A stretch of 64,000 nt of DNA from Myxocyprinus asiaticus (GCF_019703515.2 NC_059346.1:11874501-11938500), one strand, 5' to 3'; counted from the stretch's first letter, positions 46,001 through 58,136 are shown. Program-made: numbers and translations. The notes: generated by a model from the sequence alone, not told the origin.

Positions 46001-46600
46001 TGGATTGAAATTGAGGCGGTCCCTGTGACATTGGCTATGGTAGTTCCGGAGAGGGCGGAGCTCGGGCCAGAGATGAATACAAAACACAATCATTTCACCC
46101 CGGTCACTTGCGGAGACCACCTCTTACCGTATCAGCTCGCAGAGGTTGCCAAATTGCAACAGGAGTTTGCAGACGTGTTTTCCCCTCTACCGGGTCGTAC
46201 GAACCTCATCCAGCACCACATCGAGACCGAGCCAGGGGTATTGGTACGTAGCTGTCCCTACTGATTGCCCGAGCACAAAAAGAAAATTGTCCGGGAAGAA
46301 TTGGATGCAATGCTCGATATGCTGGTAATAGAGGAATCCCACAGCGATTGGTCCAGCCCAGTTGTTCTAGTTCCTAAGAGCGACGGGTCTGTACAGTTCT
46401 GTGCGGATTATAGAAAAGTCAACGCGGTGTCTAAATTTGACGCATACCCAAAGCCTCGCATTGATGAGTTGCTCGATCGGTTGAGCACTGCTCGATTTTA
46501 TTTGACACTGGATTTGACAATGGGTTATTCGCAGATCCCCTTGACACCAATTTCCCGTGAAAAAACAGCCTTCACCAATTAGTGACACTTCAGTTCGGTT
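46001..46600 (+). pseudogene. Gypsy (Gmr1-type) reverse transcriptase, C-terminal half missing
   Basis: After the integrase the frame reads LLPYQLAEVAKLQQEFADVF, SPLPGRTNLIQHHIETEPGV. A TGA (46262-46264) follows, then KKIVREELDAMLDMLVIEES, SDWSSPVVLVPKSDGSVQFC, ADYRKVNAVSKFDAYPKPRI and LDLTMGYSQIPLTPISREKT. Segment A has Asp in LDLT. After AFTN a stop and an abrupt junction (46583-46640) remove the YxDD box and thumb. Confidence 0.88.
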
Positions 46601-46639
46601 TGTTTGAAGCCCCGGCTACCCAGTGCTATACATTAGCTG

Positions 46640-46919
46640 CAAGCGCTCGCTGAGGGAGACTAAGTACAGCACCATAGAAAAGGAGTGTCTTGCCATCAAG
46701 TTGGCGGTCCTCACTCTCCAGTACTACCTGTTGGGGTGGGCCTTCACCCTCTGCTCGGATCACGCTCCACTCCAATGGCTCCACCGCATGAAAGATACCA
46801 ACGCGTGGATCACCCGTTGGTATCTGGCTCTTCAGCCATTTAAGTTCAAGGTGGTCCACAGACCAAGAGCACAGATGGCTGTCACCGACTTCCTTTCCAG
46901 AAATGGCGGGGGGGAGTGG
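46640..46919 (+). pseudogene. Gypsy RNase H fragment
   Basis: KYSTIEKECLAIKLAVLTLQ, YYLLGWAFTLCSDHAPLQWL and FKVVHRPRAQMAVTDFLSRN show the RNase H Glu (KEC) and Asp (SDHAP) motifs and the normal C-terminal end of a Gypsy pol. It ends with a stop (TAG) at 46920-46922. It is followed by about 130 bases of GC-rich 3' leader and then the LTR. Confidence 0.88.
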
Positions 46920-47055
46920 TAGACAGGCCGGATTTCTTCCCGGCCTGAGTCGGGCAGTTTGACAGAACGGCCGGAAGCACAGCATCTCCCCCCAGAGATG
47001 GGGGGGGAGTTAGTCAGACCAGTGGCGCCCCATCCTGAATCGGGTGGAGGAGGAG

Positions 47056-47309
47056 TGTGATGAGGAGGAGGGCATGGCCAGATCGTGATGGAGCATGGCT
47101 GGTGCTGAATCAGCTAATCAGCAGGACAGTGAGATAAGGGGCAGCCGGAGATGCCAGTTCGAGAGAAAGAGAGATGCATGCGGCTGCGCTTCATGTGTGT
47201 CTGTTCGTTTATGTTTTATGTTGTTTTAAGTTCATTTATTTAATTAAACCTTTATGTTGACTGTTCAGCCGTTTCCCACCTCCTCCTTGCCCGTCCTTGA
47301 ACTGTTACA
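47056..47309 (+). repeat. 3' LTR of the Gypsy remnant
   Basis: A purine tract (GGGTGGAGGAGGAG, 47042-47055) stands right before TGTGATGAGG. The segment ends CTTGAACTGTTACA, giving the TG...CA ends of an LTR and 254 bp. ATTAAA at about 47243 could be a polyadenylation signal. A matching left LTR was not identified. Confidence 0.6.
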
Positions 47310-47924
47310 TAGTCCAAACTCAAATGGATTAAGTAAACTTCAGCTTTACAAATTGAATTGGATAGAACACAATCAAGTCACGTTGTGACAAAATATTCTA
47401 GAATTGTGTTGCTTTAGTTAATTTTAACTAAGTAAACTGAACAACCTGCAAAAATCGTCTACAGAGAAATAATTCCAAGCATGAATTTGTATTATTTCTT
47501 GTCTGATAATGTATTATAAAAATAAATAAATAGGATATTTACAGTGCCAGCTGAGCAAATATCATTCACAGCTATGTATAACCTTCCTCCAACACCATGT
47601 AGTTTCTGCAGGCATAGTATCATAAAGAAGGTTTGATAAGGCGATTAAAGCATTTCTTTTGCTTCCCTGCAAGTCGCTCTTTTTCCAATGCCTTAATTAT
47701 TTTCCCTCAATTGTTCATGCAAAGCCCAATGAATACAAAACTCATGCTACCAGCAGTATTATTCCATAAAATGCGCATGAACACATGCATTTTTAAAATA
47801 ATCTGAGTAAATCATTCTGCATATTATCAAAGCAGAGGAAAGCACCACTGCGTTAAGCTGAAATAGCAATAGTGTCAAAACAACAATGCTGTGTCAGAGT
47901 CTACACTTCAGAAAACCATTTTCT
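47310..47924. other. galnt9 intron, nothing recognised
   Basis: AT-rich sequence with no motif. Confidence 0.4.
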
Positions 47925-48960
47925 GTCATGACCGTGACCGTGATTTCCCTGCCATGCGCTCTTTGGTCTGTCTTGTTTCATGTCCGGAGCATGGTGTCTG
48001 GCTCCTGAATTCCTGTCTGGTTACATTTCGGTCTGTGTCGGGATCTGGACACTCATGCTCCATGTTTTGTCTGTCTTTGTTTGAGCACATGGCTTCGGGT
48101 TTGTATTTCTCTTCCGTGTGCTCTTTGGTCAGTCCCGTGTCTCATGTCTGGAACATGGTGTCTGGATCCTGACCCTTCAGTCTGGTTCGGTTTCGGTTTT
48201 GGTGTCGGGATCCGGACACTCGTGTTCCATGTCTTGTATTGGCGTGAGTGCATTGCGCTTGTCATCTTGGCGGCATGCACTCACGTCAATAATCTATGTC
48301 TGTCTCTCACAACCATGGACGCACGTTGCGTTCTCTTTGTGCTGTGCCCCCGGGTCACGTTGTGCTGAGGGTCGGTCACTTCGGTCTGAGGTGTCGGGTG
48401 TGTGTGTGGCCAAACTCTCGCACAGATGTCCTGTCTCATTTTGTCACCTATTGCGTGCATCGTGTGGCGCTTACCTCGCAATGTACGCTCAGGCTTTGCT
48501 TAGTGTGGGTATGCTTGGCATTGCTATGCATTCTCTCGTCTGTTCTGTTGGCTGGCATGAGCGAATATTGCCTTATTGTCTTGGCGATGTGCGCTCAGGC
48601 CATTCTGGTGTTTTTTTGTCTTGTGAGAGCACGTGGCTTTGTTTTGTTCCTGTATCGTCACGTGTCTCTCTGCCTTGCATCATACCCCGCCTCCTTTTTT
48701 GCCCGTTATTAGTTTATTAATCACACCTGCCCTGTCTCTCTAACCTGTTGATTTCTCTCCCTATTTTAGTCTTCTCATGTGTGCTGTCCAATCCCAGTTT
48801 GTCTTGTATGTTTCCAGTTGGTATTGTTGGTGGGTTCTGTTTATTATCTGTTTCAGTCCGGTTCACAATCCCTTCATTACTCGGTCAGGTCGGTCCTGGT
48901 GTACCCTGTTTCCCCTACCCCACCCTGGATTACCTTTCTTCTTCGGGGTAGTTTAGGTTT
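47925..48960 (+). repeat. GC/T-rich LTR-like region with two tandem subrepeats
   Basis: GCTCTTTGGTCTGTC at 47958 and GCTCTTTGGTCAGTC at 48120, followed in both cases by ATGGTGTCTGG (47991, 48155), show an imperfect repeat with a period of about 163 bases. Further words (CTTGGCGGCATGCACTCACG, CTTGGCGATGTGCGCTCAGG) recur downstream. The C/T-rich bias, absence of motifs in long frames (for example 48118-48720) and similarity to U3 regions of fish LTR elements suggest a solo LTR. The family is unknown. Confidence 0.4.
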
Positions 48961-50129
48961 AAAACTCAATAGAGCTTATACCTTAAAATCCTCATCTGTT
49001 TGGGAGGATATTTATTTAGCTTTTAGTGCCACACAGTGGATATTTCACCTCCTAACTGCCACGATATGTGTAATGAATCAAGTGATTTCATTTAGCAAAA
49101 ATGCCGCCAGTCATGTACATTTTCATGTAATCAGACTGCATTATACCTTTAGTGAATCGGGCAAATAAACAACACAGACTTATTTTTAATTTAAGTGTAT
49201 TTTGTCTTTTATCTATTCACTTTAAAGCATAAACCTTATGTTCTAACACCCATTTTTTGCAGTGTAGGTTGTTTAATCATAGACTTATGGGACTGAATGA
49301 ATTTATATGCAAATTTCAAACAACAAAGCTACTTTTCCCATGCAATATGAGCTGAGCTGTGTGGGTCGTTCGCTTAGATTCACAACCATAAATAATTTTA
49401 CACTTTCATTGCTCTAGTTGCTACATCCAATTTAGGCCATTGCTCAAGTCTGAATTTGTACAGGTGGACAGAAGCAGGTACGCAAGCAGCTGTGGGCTGT
49501 AACAGGATGAGAGATGGACTTATCTGTGTGAAATAGAGCTAAAGCTGCCAGTCGAGTTATCATAATTTGACCTGGAAACAAGACATGACAGAAAAAGACA
49601 CCTAGATTAAGACTTACTCCTACCTCTCTCTCACTCTATCCACTAACTCTCACTGAATCATTTCTCTCTATGAGGTGTCACATTAACCTCTAACCTTTCC
49701 ACTCTGGAGTGTTTTTATTCAACTTGCTGATTGCGATCGTCCCTCTACTTTAAACATAATCATTTGCGTTGTCACTGCACCATGTTTTCACTGATCACAT
49801 CTTATTAGCAGGAAAAGCAGTGATGAAGAAGTTGATGCATCTAAACACCTTTTTGATCTCATTGCCACAGATCCATTGGTTCTCAACTGGTTGATCATAT
49901 CTAGTGGTCGATCGATATTTGGGTACCAATACCAATACAGATTCCGATACGATATCTACAATATAGGGTTGCCAATAGCTGGTATACTGTAAATGATTTA
50001 AATATAGGAAATGAGATGTAGCTAAATAAAATAGCTAAAAATGAAATAAGCACTTATTAAACACTTATTTCATATATACAGTATATAAATCGAAATAAAA
50101 TTTTGGTACAGTGTTTGCTAGTCTTAGCT
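48961..50129. other. galnt9 intron; short MITE end only
   Basis: TAGTGGTCGATCGATATTTG at 49902 resembles the end of a fish MITE (TAGTGGTCGACCGATA) but no partner end was found. Otherwise nothing was recognised. Confidence 0.4.
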
Positions 50130-50275
50130 GATTAAAGCTGGTTTACCTGGTCGGCCAGCAACTTGTGCCAAAACCCCCTATAAAATCAAACAGACAAGCC
50201 TGACCAGGTTTGGAGGCCAGTAAAGACCGGTAAACCAGTTTAGGTTGGTTTAAGCTGTTTTTTAGCTGATATTAA
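50130..50275. repeat. CCAGCT-rich palindromic repeat, copy 2
   Basis: AAAGCTGGTTTACCTGGTCG, GCCTGACCAGGTTTGGAGGC and GGTTTAAGCTGTTTTTTAGC match the style and order of the copies at 18163 and 58137. Confidence 0.6.
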
Positions 50276-50403
50276 ATGTAAAAATTGTTTTCTGAAGCAA
50301 AACTAGTGGACAATCAAAGGCACAGGAAAAGAGGGAATTCTACCATCTATCTGTTCTTTTATAAATGTACACAGTCACTGCATGTCTGGGATCAGGTAAA
50401 CAC

Positions 50404-51252
50404 TAGAAGTCTTCATGGTTCCAAAAATCCGTGCCCGAACCCAAAGAGACCTGGAAATGTACTAATGTATGACCCGAACTGGACCCGTCTATTATTTGAA
50501 AGCTTGGACCCGTACCCATGCAGTACCGAGAAATGCCAGACCCGGCCCCGAGCCGGACCCGTCTATAATTTGAAAGCTGGGACCCTGACCCGGCTGGGAG
50601 ACATAGACCCGATCAACACCAATTTCACAGCTGATTGCTATTAACAAATTAATTTACAAGTTGTGAAAACAAAACTTTGTGTCTTACCTAATGTAACATT
50701 AGTAGCCTTCACCCCTGTGCCTGGCCATGATGCATATAATCCACCCTCCTTGCCAAGAAAGTTGGTAAAATACATCCAGGTTTTCTGTGATTCCTCTCTT
50801 GCTGATTGAAACAGCATAGCTAATCTACTCATTATTTCAGCTTCAAAATCCACTTGCTGTCACGGTGACAGATGACAAACGCGACTTGTTTAGAATCAAC
50901 TTTGCAGTTTGTTTGTATCTTGCATAAGATAACTTCGACTGTTTGCCCTTTTGAACTATAATAACAATTGCTCGTTAATTGCCATGGCTGCTAACGTTAG
51001 CATTGCTAATTTGCTATCGTGTGCCTTAACTCCGCTCTGCCTCTGAAGTCCATCATAATCAGTGCTGTCTTATCACGGCCGGGTCTTCTCGGATCGACTC
51101 GGGTATTACACATTATGTTAAACAGACCCAGGATCCGCAGCAATAGAATGGGACCGGACCCGACTGACCATATAAAACGTGGATCCGAACTCGTACATGT
51201 CCCGGGTCGGGTCTCAGGTCCTCGGGTTAGGGTCGACCCGTGAAGACCTCTA
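50404..51252. mobile_element. non-autonomous hAT-like element with GGGTC-rich termini
   Basis: The ends TAGAAGTCTTCATGG (left) and CGTGAAGACCTCTA (right) are inverted repeats flanked by perfect 8-bp duplications GTAAACAC (50396-50403, 51253-51260). The subterminal parts are full of GACCCG/CGGGTC words. At 849 bp it has no transposase frame. Confidence 0.87.
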
Positions 51253-51260
51253 GTAAACAC

Positions 51261-52496
51261 ATAAACAATGTGCCAATCCATTTCATTCATTTTAGAGTGC
51301 TCAATCTCCTTGTATATGCCTTCATTGTTCATCCTTTCCCATGTTAATAATAAAATGCCTCTTTGATGTAATTATATTGATCTGTTGTCTTCAGTTAGTG
51401 GTAAATTAATTTGCGTCAAGTACTTGAAGTGAGGTCAGCCTGACATTTCTCAAGTGACTACTTTTCTTGTGCTTGCATCAAAATATGCATACTTTGTTTG
51501 GGAAAACACATCAATTGGACCTTCGACCAGAGAGACTGAAGAACTAGATATCCCAGTCATCTCAAATTAAACATACATAAAAGAGAAATGGCCATCAATT
51601 ACACTGCCCCTCAGGACATCAAAGTCCTTTGGAGAGCTACTCCACAATTAGCTAAGAAACTCATCAAAAGTGGTTTGCAGGGAATGGGTGAAATAAACAC
51701 ATAGCACCCTGAGGCTCAATGCTATTGGCTGAATACTATTGATTGTGTCCTTTATGACGAAACACTAAAAAATAATATGTATTTTTGAAACTGTTTCTAG
51801 CAGATGTTGCAACAATTATCTAATATGACCAATCTGTGTTTGACTGTGGACTAGAACTAGATTTGATAAACTAAACCACTGTTCAAAAATAGTTACATTT
51901 ATTAAAAATAATACAAATAAACAATGTTTCTGTAGAGTAATATAGCTCATTACCATGACCGTAGGTTATGCAACTTGGCTCAGAAATTTAGAATTCAACT
52001 GATGTTCAACTGTGTATCAGCTTTTTTACAAAGGCTTTTTTCATCCAATAAGAATCCAATCAGTTTTAACAAATCTGTTTTGGAAAAAAGAATGAAAGAA
52101 AGAAAAATCTAAAAATTTTATTTGGCCAATCATTGTAAATGTGTTACAGTGGTAAATGTAAAATTGTAAAAGTGCGGTAATATGTTTTCATTTTTAATTT
52201 TCATAGTTCTTAGCGAAACAAGGAGCCTGCGATTTTTTTTTTTTAATCACTTTTGACAATGTTTGTAGAAGTTATACCCATGAGTTACAGAAATAATTAT
52301 GACACTTATGTTTCCACTCTCATAACAAGAACTGTAGGACTTCAAGAGGTGTGTAACAATTGGAACTTCCCCTAATGCAGTGTATTTGCAGTGGGTTGGA
52401 TTGTGAAAGTCAGATGGAGATATCTTAGGTAACATGTGTTGAGGAGCGTGAATAATTGTGTTTATCAGGGATGCATCCAGCAAGCATTATTGCCAA

Positions 52497-52538
<42 letters not shown>

Positions 52539-54120
52539 GAATTCGGATTTATACACAGCTTAAATAAAAACAAGAAAAGCAGTTTTAGATTCACAACCAG
52601 AATTGCAAAGACAACCTCTATCAAAACAGTTTATATAAGACACAGACCTATCAGTATGTTAAAAAACTTCTTGAAATCATTATAGGTTTTCATGGACATA
52701 GGTTTTAAAATTTCATGCATTAGCTTTCAAGGGTATATTTTTGTTCAGTTGATTATTCAGTGTTTCAGATTAACTAAATAAAAGTAGCAACGTTACTAAC
52801 TTAAAGGAGTCATGTCATGAGGAAATAATATTTTGAAATATTTTGACAATTTCAGAACTCAAAACTTAATCCCAAATGCAATAAAAGCATTTATTGAAAC
52901 CAAACTGCAAAAACACCTCGTTCTCTGCTTCCACGACTTCCCTACGTCACTAAGGGACTCAATTCATGACTGCCTCTACAGCAACATCAATGCCTAATTT
53001 TACATCATCGCACCCTTGGCCCCACCCACTGGCACTCTGTTCGTACTAAGAGAGAGAAAGCAGGAAAAACAGACATTGTGTGGCCTACTAACTATTTCTG
53101 AACACCAAAGGGGACCCATCTTGACTATTTTGAATTATTTCTGTTTATAAACATGCAATAGACAGACATCTTTGACCGTTGTCATGTATCCCGTGCTGGT
53201 TTTAAAGGATGCGCTGTCAAGTTACAACTCTGAAAAGGAGACCCCATTCTGTTTAATTCAGCTGCGCTGCATCTTGCTGTTTTAAGCACAAAAGCATCCT
53301 GGACGTGTTCTTGCACCTATCTGCACTATTTTTAATTGTTGGTGTATGAACATGCACTAGATGGACATCTTTGGCCATTTTGATGCGTTTCCGGCATTGG
53401 GCGCATCAGTGCAAGATAATACTGAATGTGTGTGCGTCATGTGGATGTGTCTTCAGTGTATTTCGGCGTGGACTGTATGTTTTTTTTTGGCTCATATCAG
53501 CGTGGATTGCTTGTGAACCAGTCATAATATGATTCAAGCTTTGCAAAATAACAGTTACTGAAGGATGGGGCAGTTAAAAACACCATTGGACCCAGCTGCA
53601 AAACTGTAAGTAACTAGTTTCATTCATGAATATTTTGAATGTCATGAGTGTTTGATAGTTTATGGTGCTGCTGTGCTTGATTGTACAGTTTAATATATTT
53701 GGATGCAATGTATTGGATATGTGTTATGTGAAAACCCATAAGTTTCATTTTATAATGATGTGGAGCTGGTTCATTCACTTCCAATTGAGTTTCAAATATG
53801 GCTGTATTCGAGGGGCTGCAAGATGTTAGCCAATCATAACAGTGGCCGTTAACATTGAAGTTTCAAGGAGATGCTGGCCCTGTCCCAATACCCCCACTTG
53901 CGGTTTTGGTCTTGCCTACTTTGCCTACTCTTGTTGTGTGCCTCATCCAATAGGAGTTGAGAGTTCGATCCTTTAGTGAGCAAGGCTTCATGGGATTTGT
54001 AGTCTGTTTAGGACTCCCTTTGTTTGATTTTGGCGCGATTTTTATCAGTAAGATTTACGACTTGGTGTGTGGGGGCTGAGTTAGGTTTTATGACTGTGTA
54101 AGGCCTGCCTTTGTCTTCTA
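51261..54120. other. galnt9 intron; simple repeat only
   Basis: Holds a CA microsatellite (52498-52536). A TTAAAGGAGTCATGTCATGA start at 52801 may be another MITE end. No coding motif was seen. Confidence 0.45.
52498..52536. repeat. (AC)n microsatellite
   Basis: An uninterrupted CA run of about 19 units. Confidence 0.96.
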
Positions 54121-54124
54121 TCTG

Positions 54125-55042
54125 AATACATGAGGCCCAACATAGGCAAGTACCAGACTTCTTTATTTTGTTCCACAGGTGGTGCTAACTCTGCATGCCC
54201 TGCATCAAAAATTCTTTGCATGAATGCGATGAAATGCTTTTGCATTTGAGGCTTCTTCTTTAGTGTCTGACAAAGTAGCAGGAGACGTTTAAAACTCTGA
54301 TCTCTATTGTTGGGAAGTCGCTCACGTGGAATTCAGAAAGGAAGAGGTGCGAACCAGCTGTTGGAGCTGTTGATGAATATTTCCTTGTCCATCAGTTTTA
54401 TGAATGCTCGATCTTCAATGAAAGAGGCTACCTTGTCATCATCTTGCGTCTGATCAAAGATAGCTTTACCCAGAAAGTACTCAGACCAAGTGGCTGGGTA
54501 GTAATGACAGCCATGTGAAGAAATGGCATGACCCTTGTTGTCTACCTTCTCTTTCACCTGTATCTGATTAGGACATGGATCACGTAAACTTGGACGTCCA
54601 TTGAGGAGGATGTTTGTACGAAACACATTAATAGTGCTAGGTTTCTGTGCCGACCCTAAGCAGGCATTTCCAACTATCACCCAGCCAAAGTCAAGTTTTT
54701 GGGCGTATGGTGCATTGTTTGGGCAGTTGTGTTGTTTCCTCACTTTGTGAACTTGAATGATGTCTCTCCCCAAGAGCAGCAATATTTGAGCATCTAGATC
54801 AATCTCTGGTATTTCATGAGCAATAGACTTCAGATGAGGGAACTGGCATGCAATGGTGGAAGATGGGATCTTAGAATGATCATCAGGCATGTGATTACAC
54901 TCGATAAGCACTGGGAGTGACACACATTTTTTTCCATCCATAGAGACTGCCTGAAATCCTGTGGCTCTTCTTCCTGAATTTCAGTCACCCCAGCACAGGT
55001 TCTACGAGTGTATGGATGCTCTGTGCCTTTTATTTTGAACAG

Positions 55043-55083
<41 letters not shown>

Positions 55084-55143
55084 AGACCTAGCTAAAGATC
55101 TATTACTTTGCTCATCGAGCACTGCATACATCTTCACCATTTT
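54125..55143 (-). pseudogene. BEL/Pao aspartic protease and spacer before RT
   Basis: The protease active-site motif VKMYAVLDEQSNRSLARS is readable at about 55088-55143. It is followed by a 38-base homopolymer, then TRRTCAGVTEIQEEE. The frame 54333-54941 continues with KSIAHEIPEIDLDAQILLLL, GRDIIQVHKVRKQHNC and LDFGWVIVGNACLG (peptidase A16/DUF1758 type). It then reads YYPATWSEYFLGKAIFDQTQ and NSWFAPLPF. After a shift, LPNNRDQSFKRLLLLCQTLK and EVWYLPM extend to about 54125. Confidence 0.82.
55045..55082. repeat. 38-base poly(A) tract inside the BEL protease remnant
   Basis: An uninterrupted A run on plus (T on minus). It falls right after the LDEQSNRSLARS motif, in place of a short Phe-encoding T stretch, so it probably grew by slippage. 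Confidence 0.9.
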
Positions 55144-55295
55144 CTATGGATGACCCTCAGGAAACACTCTTATCAGGCATACCTTTGAGCATGATTTGGG
55201 TATTTGACTGTCTCCACAAATCTCTGTAGATTGAGCTGTGATGTCAGCAGGAGGGCTTTTATCATTCTCCCTGCCATGATCTGGTGTGGGGTCCT

Positions 55296-55600
55296 TTAAA
55301 TTCCAGGAAGGAGGACCAGGATGAAGTGCGGACACATGCTTATCGCTATCACATTCATTGCAATTGATTGCTGCTTTACATTTCTTTGCAAGGTGAATAG
55401 TTGAACCACAGCACCTATGGTGTGTGCTACACCATTCTCTTTAAAAAATGTCTGTCTTTCTTCTAGAGTCTTTGCTCTGAACCCATGACAATGTCTCAAA
55501 GGATACGGCTTGTTTTTGTGTATAGAACACTGTTTTTCTATGTCAAAAGACTCATTAATGAAATTTCTTGTAGAAAGAAACACAGGTGTTGATGCCACAC
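55296..55600 (-). pseudogene. BEL/Pao zinc-knuckle region
   Basis: CSIHKNKPYPLRHCHGFRAK, then TLEERQTFFKENGV and, after a frame change, NCNECDSDKHVSALHPG. The spaced C and H residues fit the paired nucleic-acid-binding knuckles at the end of BEL gag. Confidence 0.7.
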
Positions 55601-56066
55601 CTGTCTTGTGGGTGGATACAGCAAATTTTTCTTTTGTCTTTTTACCATTGGCTCTATCTTGTTGAGTTGTGCTAAGTGTGCCGATACTGAAGCTTGGGTC
55701 ATTTCAAGCATGTGCTTCCTGACAGACGAAGTCAGTAAGGAAGGAAAATGGAGGGAATGTAACATTACACTTCCTTTTGTACTCAGAACCTTGATAAATA
55801 AATTTTTCTTGCAGGTGATAAGGCAACTCCTCCACAATTGGATTGACTCCTCTGGATGTGTCCAGGTAAGAAAGTCCTGCTAGGTTGTCTTCATCTTTGG
55901 CTGACTGTATCTCACATAGCAGATCTCCGAGCTCGCTTCATTAGAGTTAGTCAAAAAGTGCTTTCTCAATCACCTCAGAGGAGCCTTACATTTCCTCTAA
56001 ATGTTCCCAAGCCATCTTAAGCCCAACATCGGGATACCTTATATTCACTGACCTGATGCGTCTCAC

Positions 56067-56919
56067 TTATTCAGATGACTGATTGCCGAGCCACTTTATT
56101 AGTAAGTCCAACTGTTCATTGGAAGTTAGTTTAAGCCCACTGGTGGCATTTAGGAAAGAAGACTTCCATGTCCAGTAATTTTCTGTGTGGTCGTTGAATT
56201 TTGTGAGCCCAGAGTTAATGAGCTCACGACGGGCAAGAAACCTTGCTAAATCACTCATTTCTACTTCACGATGTAGAGGTGGCTGAGTAGTGTATGACTC
56301 AGTAGGTGTATGGTCAGTGTATGCCTGTGCAAAGGGCCAGTAGTTATCTGAGCTTTGCACGTTAGGCTGGGAATTTCCGACTGTATCAGCGTGGAGCTTT
56401 AAGACTGAATCACTGACCTGTTTAAGACAGTCAGGAGGCATGCACCTTGGAGAGTTCTCTGTTGACTGCTTGTTTTCACTCTCTAAAAGGTTTTATGAAA
56501 TCAACTTGTGACGTAGTAGGCTCAGTTAAACTTGTTTCCATTGGAAGGGCAAATATGGAGTGATATGAGTGCTGCTCCACATAATCACTAGTGCGCTGCA
56601 CCTGATCTGCAGGAGCAGCAATCTGGTCATTTGAGTGATAACTGCCTTCCTCCATGTTCACAACAGTCTCCTCCAATATTCTAGCCTCAGCCATAGCAGC
56701 AGCAGCTTCCTTCTCATGTTCAAGTGCTGTAAGACTGCCTTTCTCTCCTTTCATTTCATTTTCTTTCTTGACATAATATGCACATGTACGCTCTGCCTCT
56801 AGCTCATGTTTTTGCTGCAGCCATGCTAGCTGATATCCTACTAGACCTTTTGGATGTTGTGGATGAGAATGTGACAACAGATCTAGTTTCAAATGTCTTC
56901 TGCTCTGATTTTCTCTCAC
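56067..56919 (-). pseudogene. BEL/Pao gag remnant
   Basis: The N-terminal part (56476-56919) is a charged, probably coiled-coil region (GKEKGSLTALEHEKEAAAAM-like, AEARILEETVVNMEEG). The second part (56067-56441) holds DLARFLARRELINSGLTKFN then DHTENYWTWKSSFLNATSGL and LTSNEQLDLLIKWLGNQSSE, the hallmark block of BEL gag proteins (retrotransposon-associated DUF1759). The two parts are in different frames. Confidence 0.85.
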
Positions 56920-56999
56920 TCTCCATGTTGTATCATGTATGGGTTCTACTTATGAGTGCCGTAATGATGTAAATGGGTGTGATATGTGGAGAGATTTGA

Positions 57000-58130
57000 G
57001 AACTGGAGAGAGCTGGCTCTGTTGCTTGTTTGGGGAGGATACCACTATTCTACCCCTGCTGCAAGTAAGTTGCACCTCGACAGATAGTTAAACAGGTTGA
57101 GGCCTGATGTAAAGTCGGACCCAAAGACTCTCTTTTGGAATTCACTAGATTCTGTTCATCACTTTTGCCACCATTTTTGTGTTTTCCAGTTGCATTAGTT
57201 GCATTTTGTGTAAATGTGTCAATTTAATGCTGTCACCCTAACTGCAATCCTAGATAAATACTGCTATGACAGTAAAAACAAACTATTTCATTTGATAATA
57301 ATTTAAAAAGATTAAATTACCCCCTAAGTTGCTTCATTGTAGTTAGCTTTTTGTTAGTAGCTAGTACAGTTGCTAGCTACACTTTCAAAAGAGCAGCTTG
57401 CCTGTAGTTTAATTACTCATTAAATTACGAGCAGCTTGTGGAGTTGCAGTGTCAAAGACGCTTTAACAACACAGCTAATAACCAATAATCAAGTGGTGAG
57501 GACCAATGAGGAACCAAACCAGCAATCAAAACAAAAACTTAGAGGATAAGCCATTGACATATCTCGTGTCATCTGTCTGTTCCTTTCCTGTTTCACATTG
57601 ACAGATATTAATGCCACAGATAGCATATACTATCTCCTTTCAATCAATGGATCTGTACTTTGTCACTGTGTCCTAAATATAGCTTAATATGACCATTAGT
57701 ATTTCAGGACTGTTTCTAAGGCCTCTTTTCCATATAAAATACCCCTGGACTCTTATTCCATTATTAACATTCCTCGCATAAACACTATCCTGGTGGGCAG
57801 GGATAATATTCCTACACTGTTATATTTTTTTATTATTATTATTCTTCACTGCTAGCTATTGACTCTATTAATGTGAATTCTCTCCTGAAGGGTGTTGTAA
57901 AGCTAAAATGTGGGGAGTGATTCAGCCACTGGGCTATTTATAAACCCTTTTCCTTTGTATAACATGGTTTGAAAAATCTACTCAGCAGTGTAGTTGGTTT
58001 TAAAGGGCCATGGCTTTTGTAATAACACTAGCCAAAGCAGCACATAACAAAGTTGTAATTTGTTGCAGTTGCATGTTTCCAATAGTTTTCCTTTTCCTTC
58101 TCCTTTATACCAAATTACAGAGCTTTACTC
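57000..58130. other. galnt9 intron, nothing recognised
   Basis: The first hundred bases may be the BEL 5' leader. No LTR pair or coding frame was found. Confidence 0.4.
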
Positions 58131-58136
58131 TGCTGT

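Larger units (their letters stand above)
54125..56990 (-). mobile_element. BEL/Pao retrotransposon remnant (gag to pre-RT)
   Basis: On minus, in order, are gag, zinc-knuckle, protease and the segment just before reverse transcriptase; it then stops at about 54125. No RT core, RNase H, integrase or LTR was recognised. Its orientation is the same as galnt9, unlike the other large retroelements here. It is heavily frameshifted. Confidence 0.85.

Noticed and set aside
48118..48720. 200-codon open frame on plus, Cys/Leu-rich
   Set aside because: It lies in a tandem-repeated C/T-rich region, overlaps similar frames, has no domain or splice signals, and its composition explains the residues.
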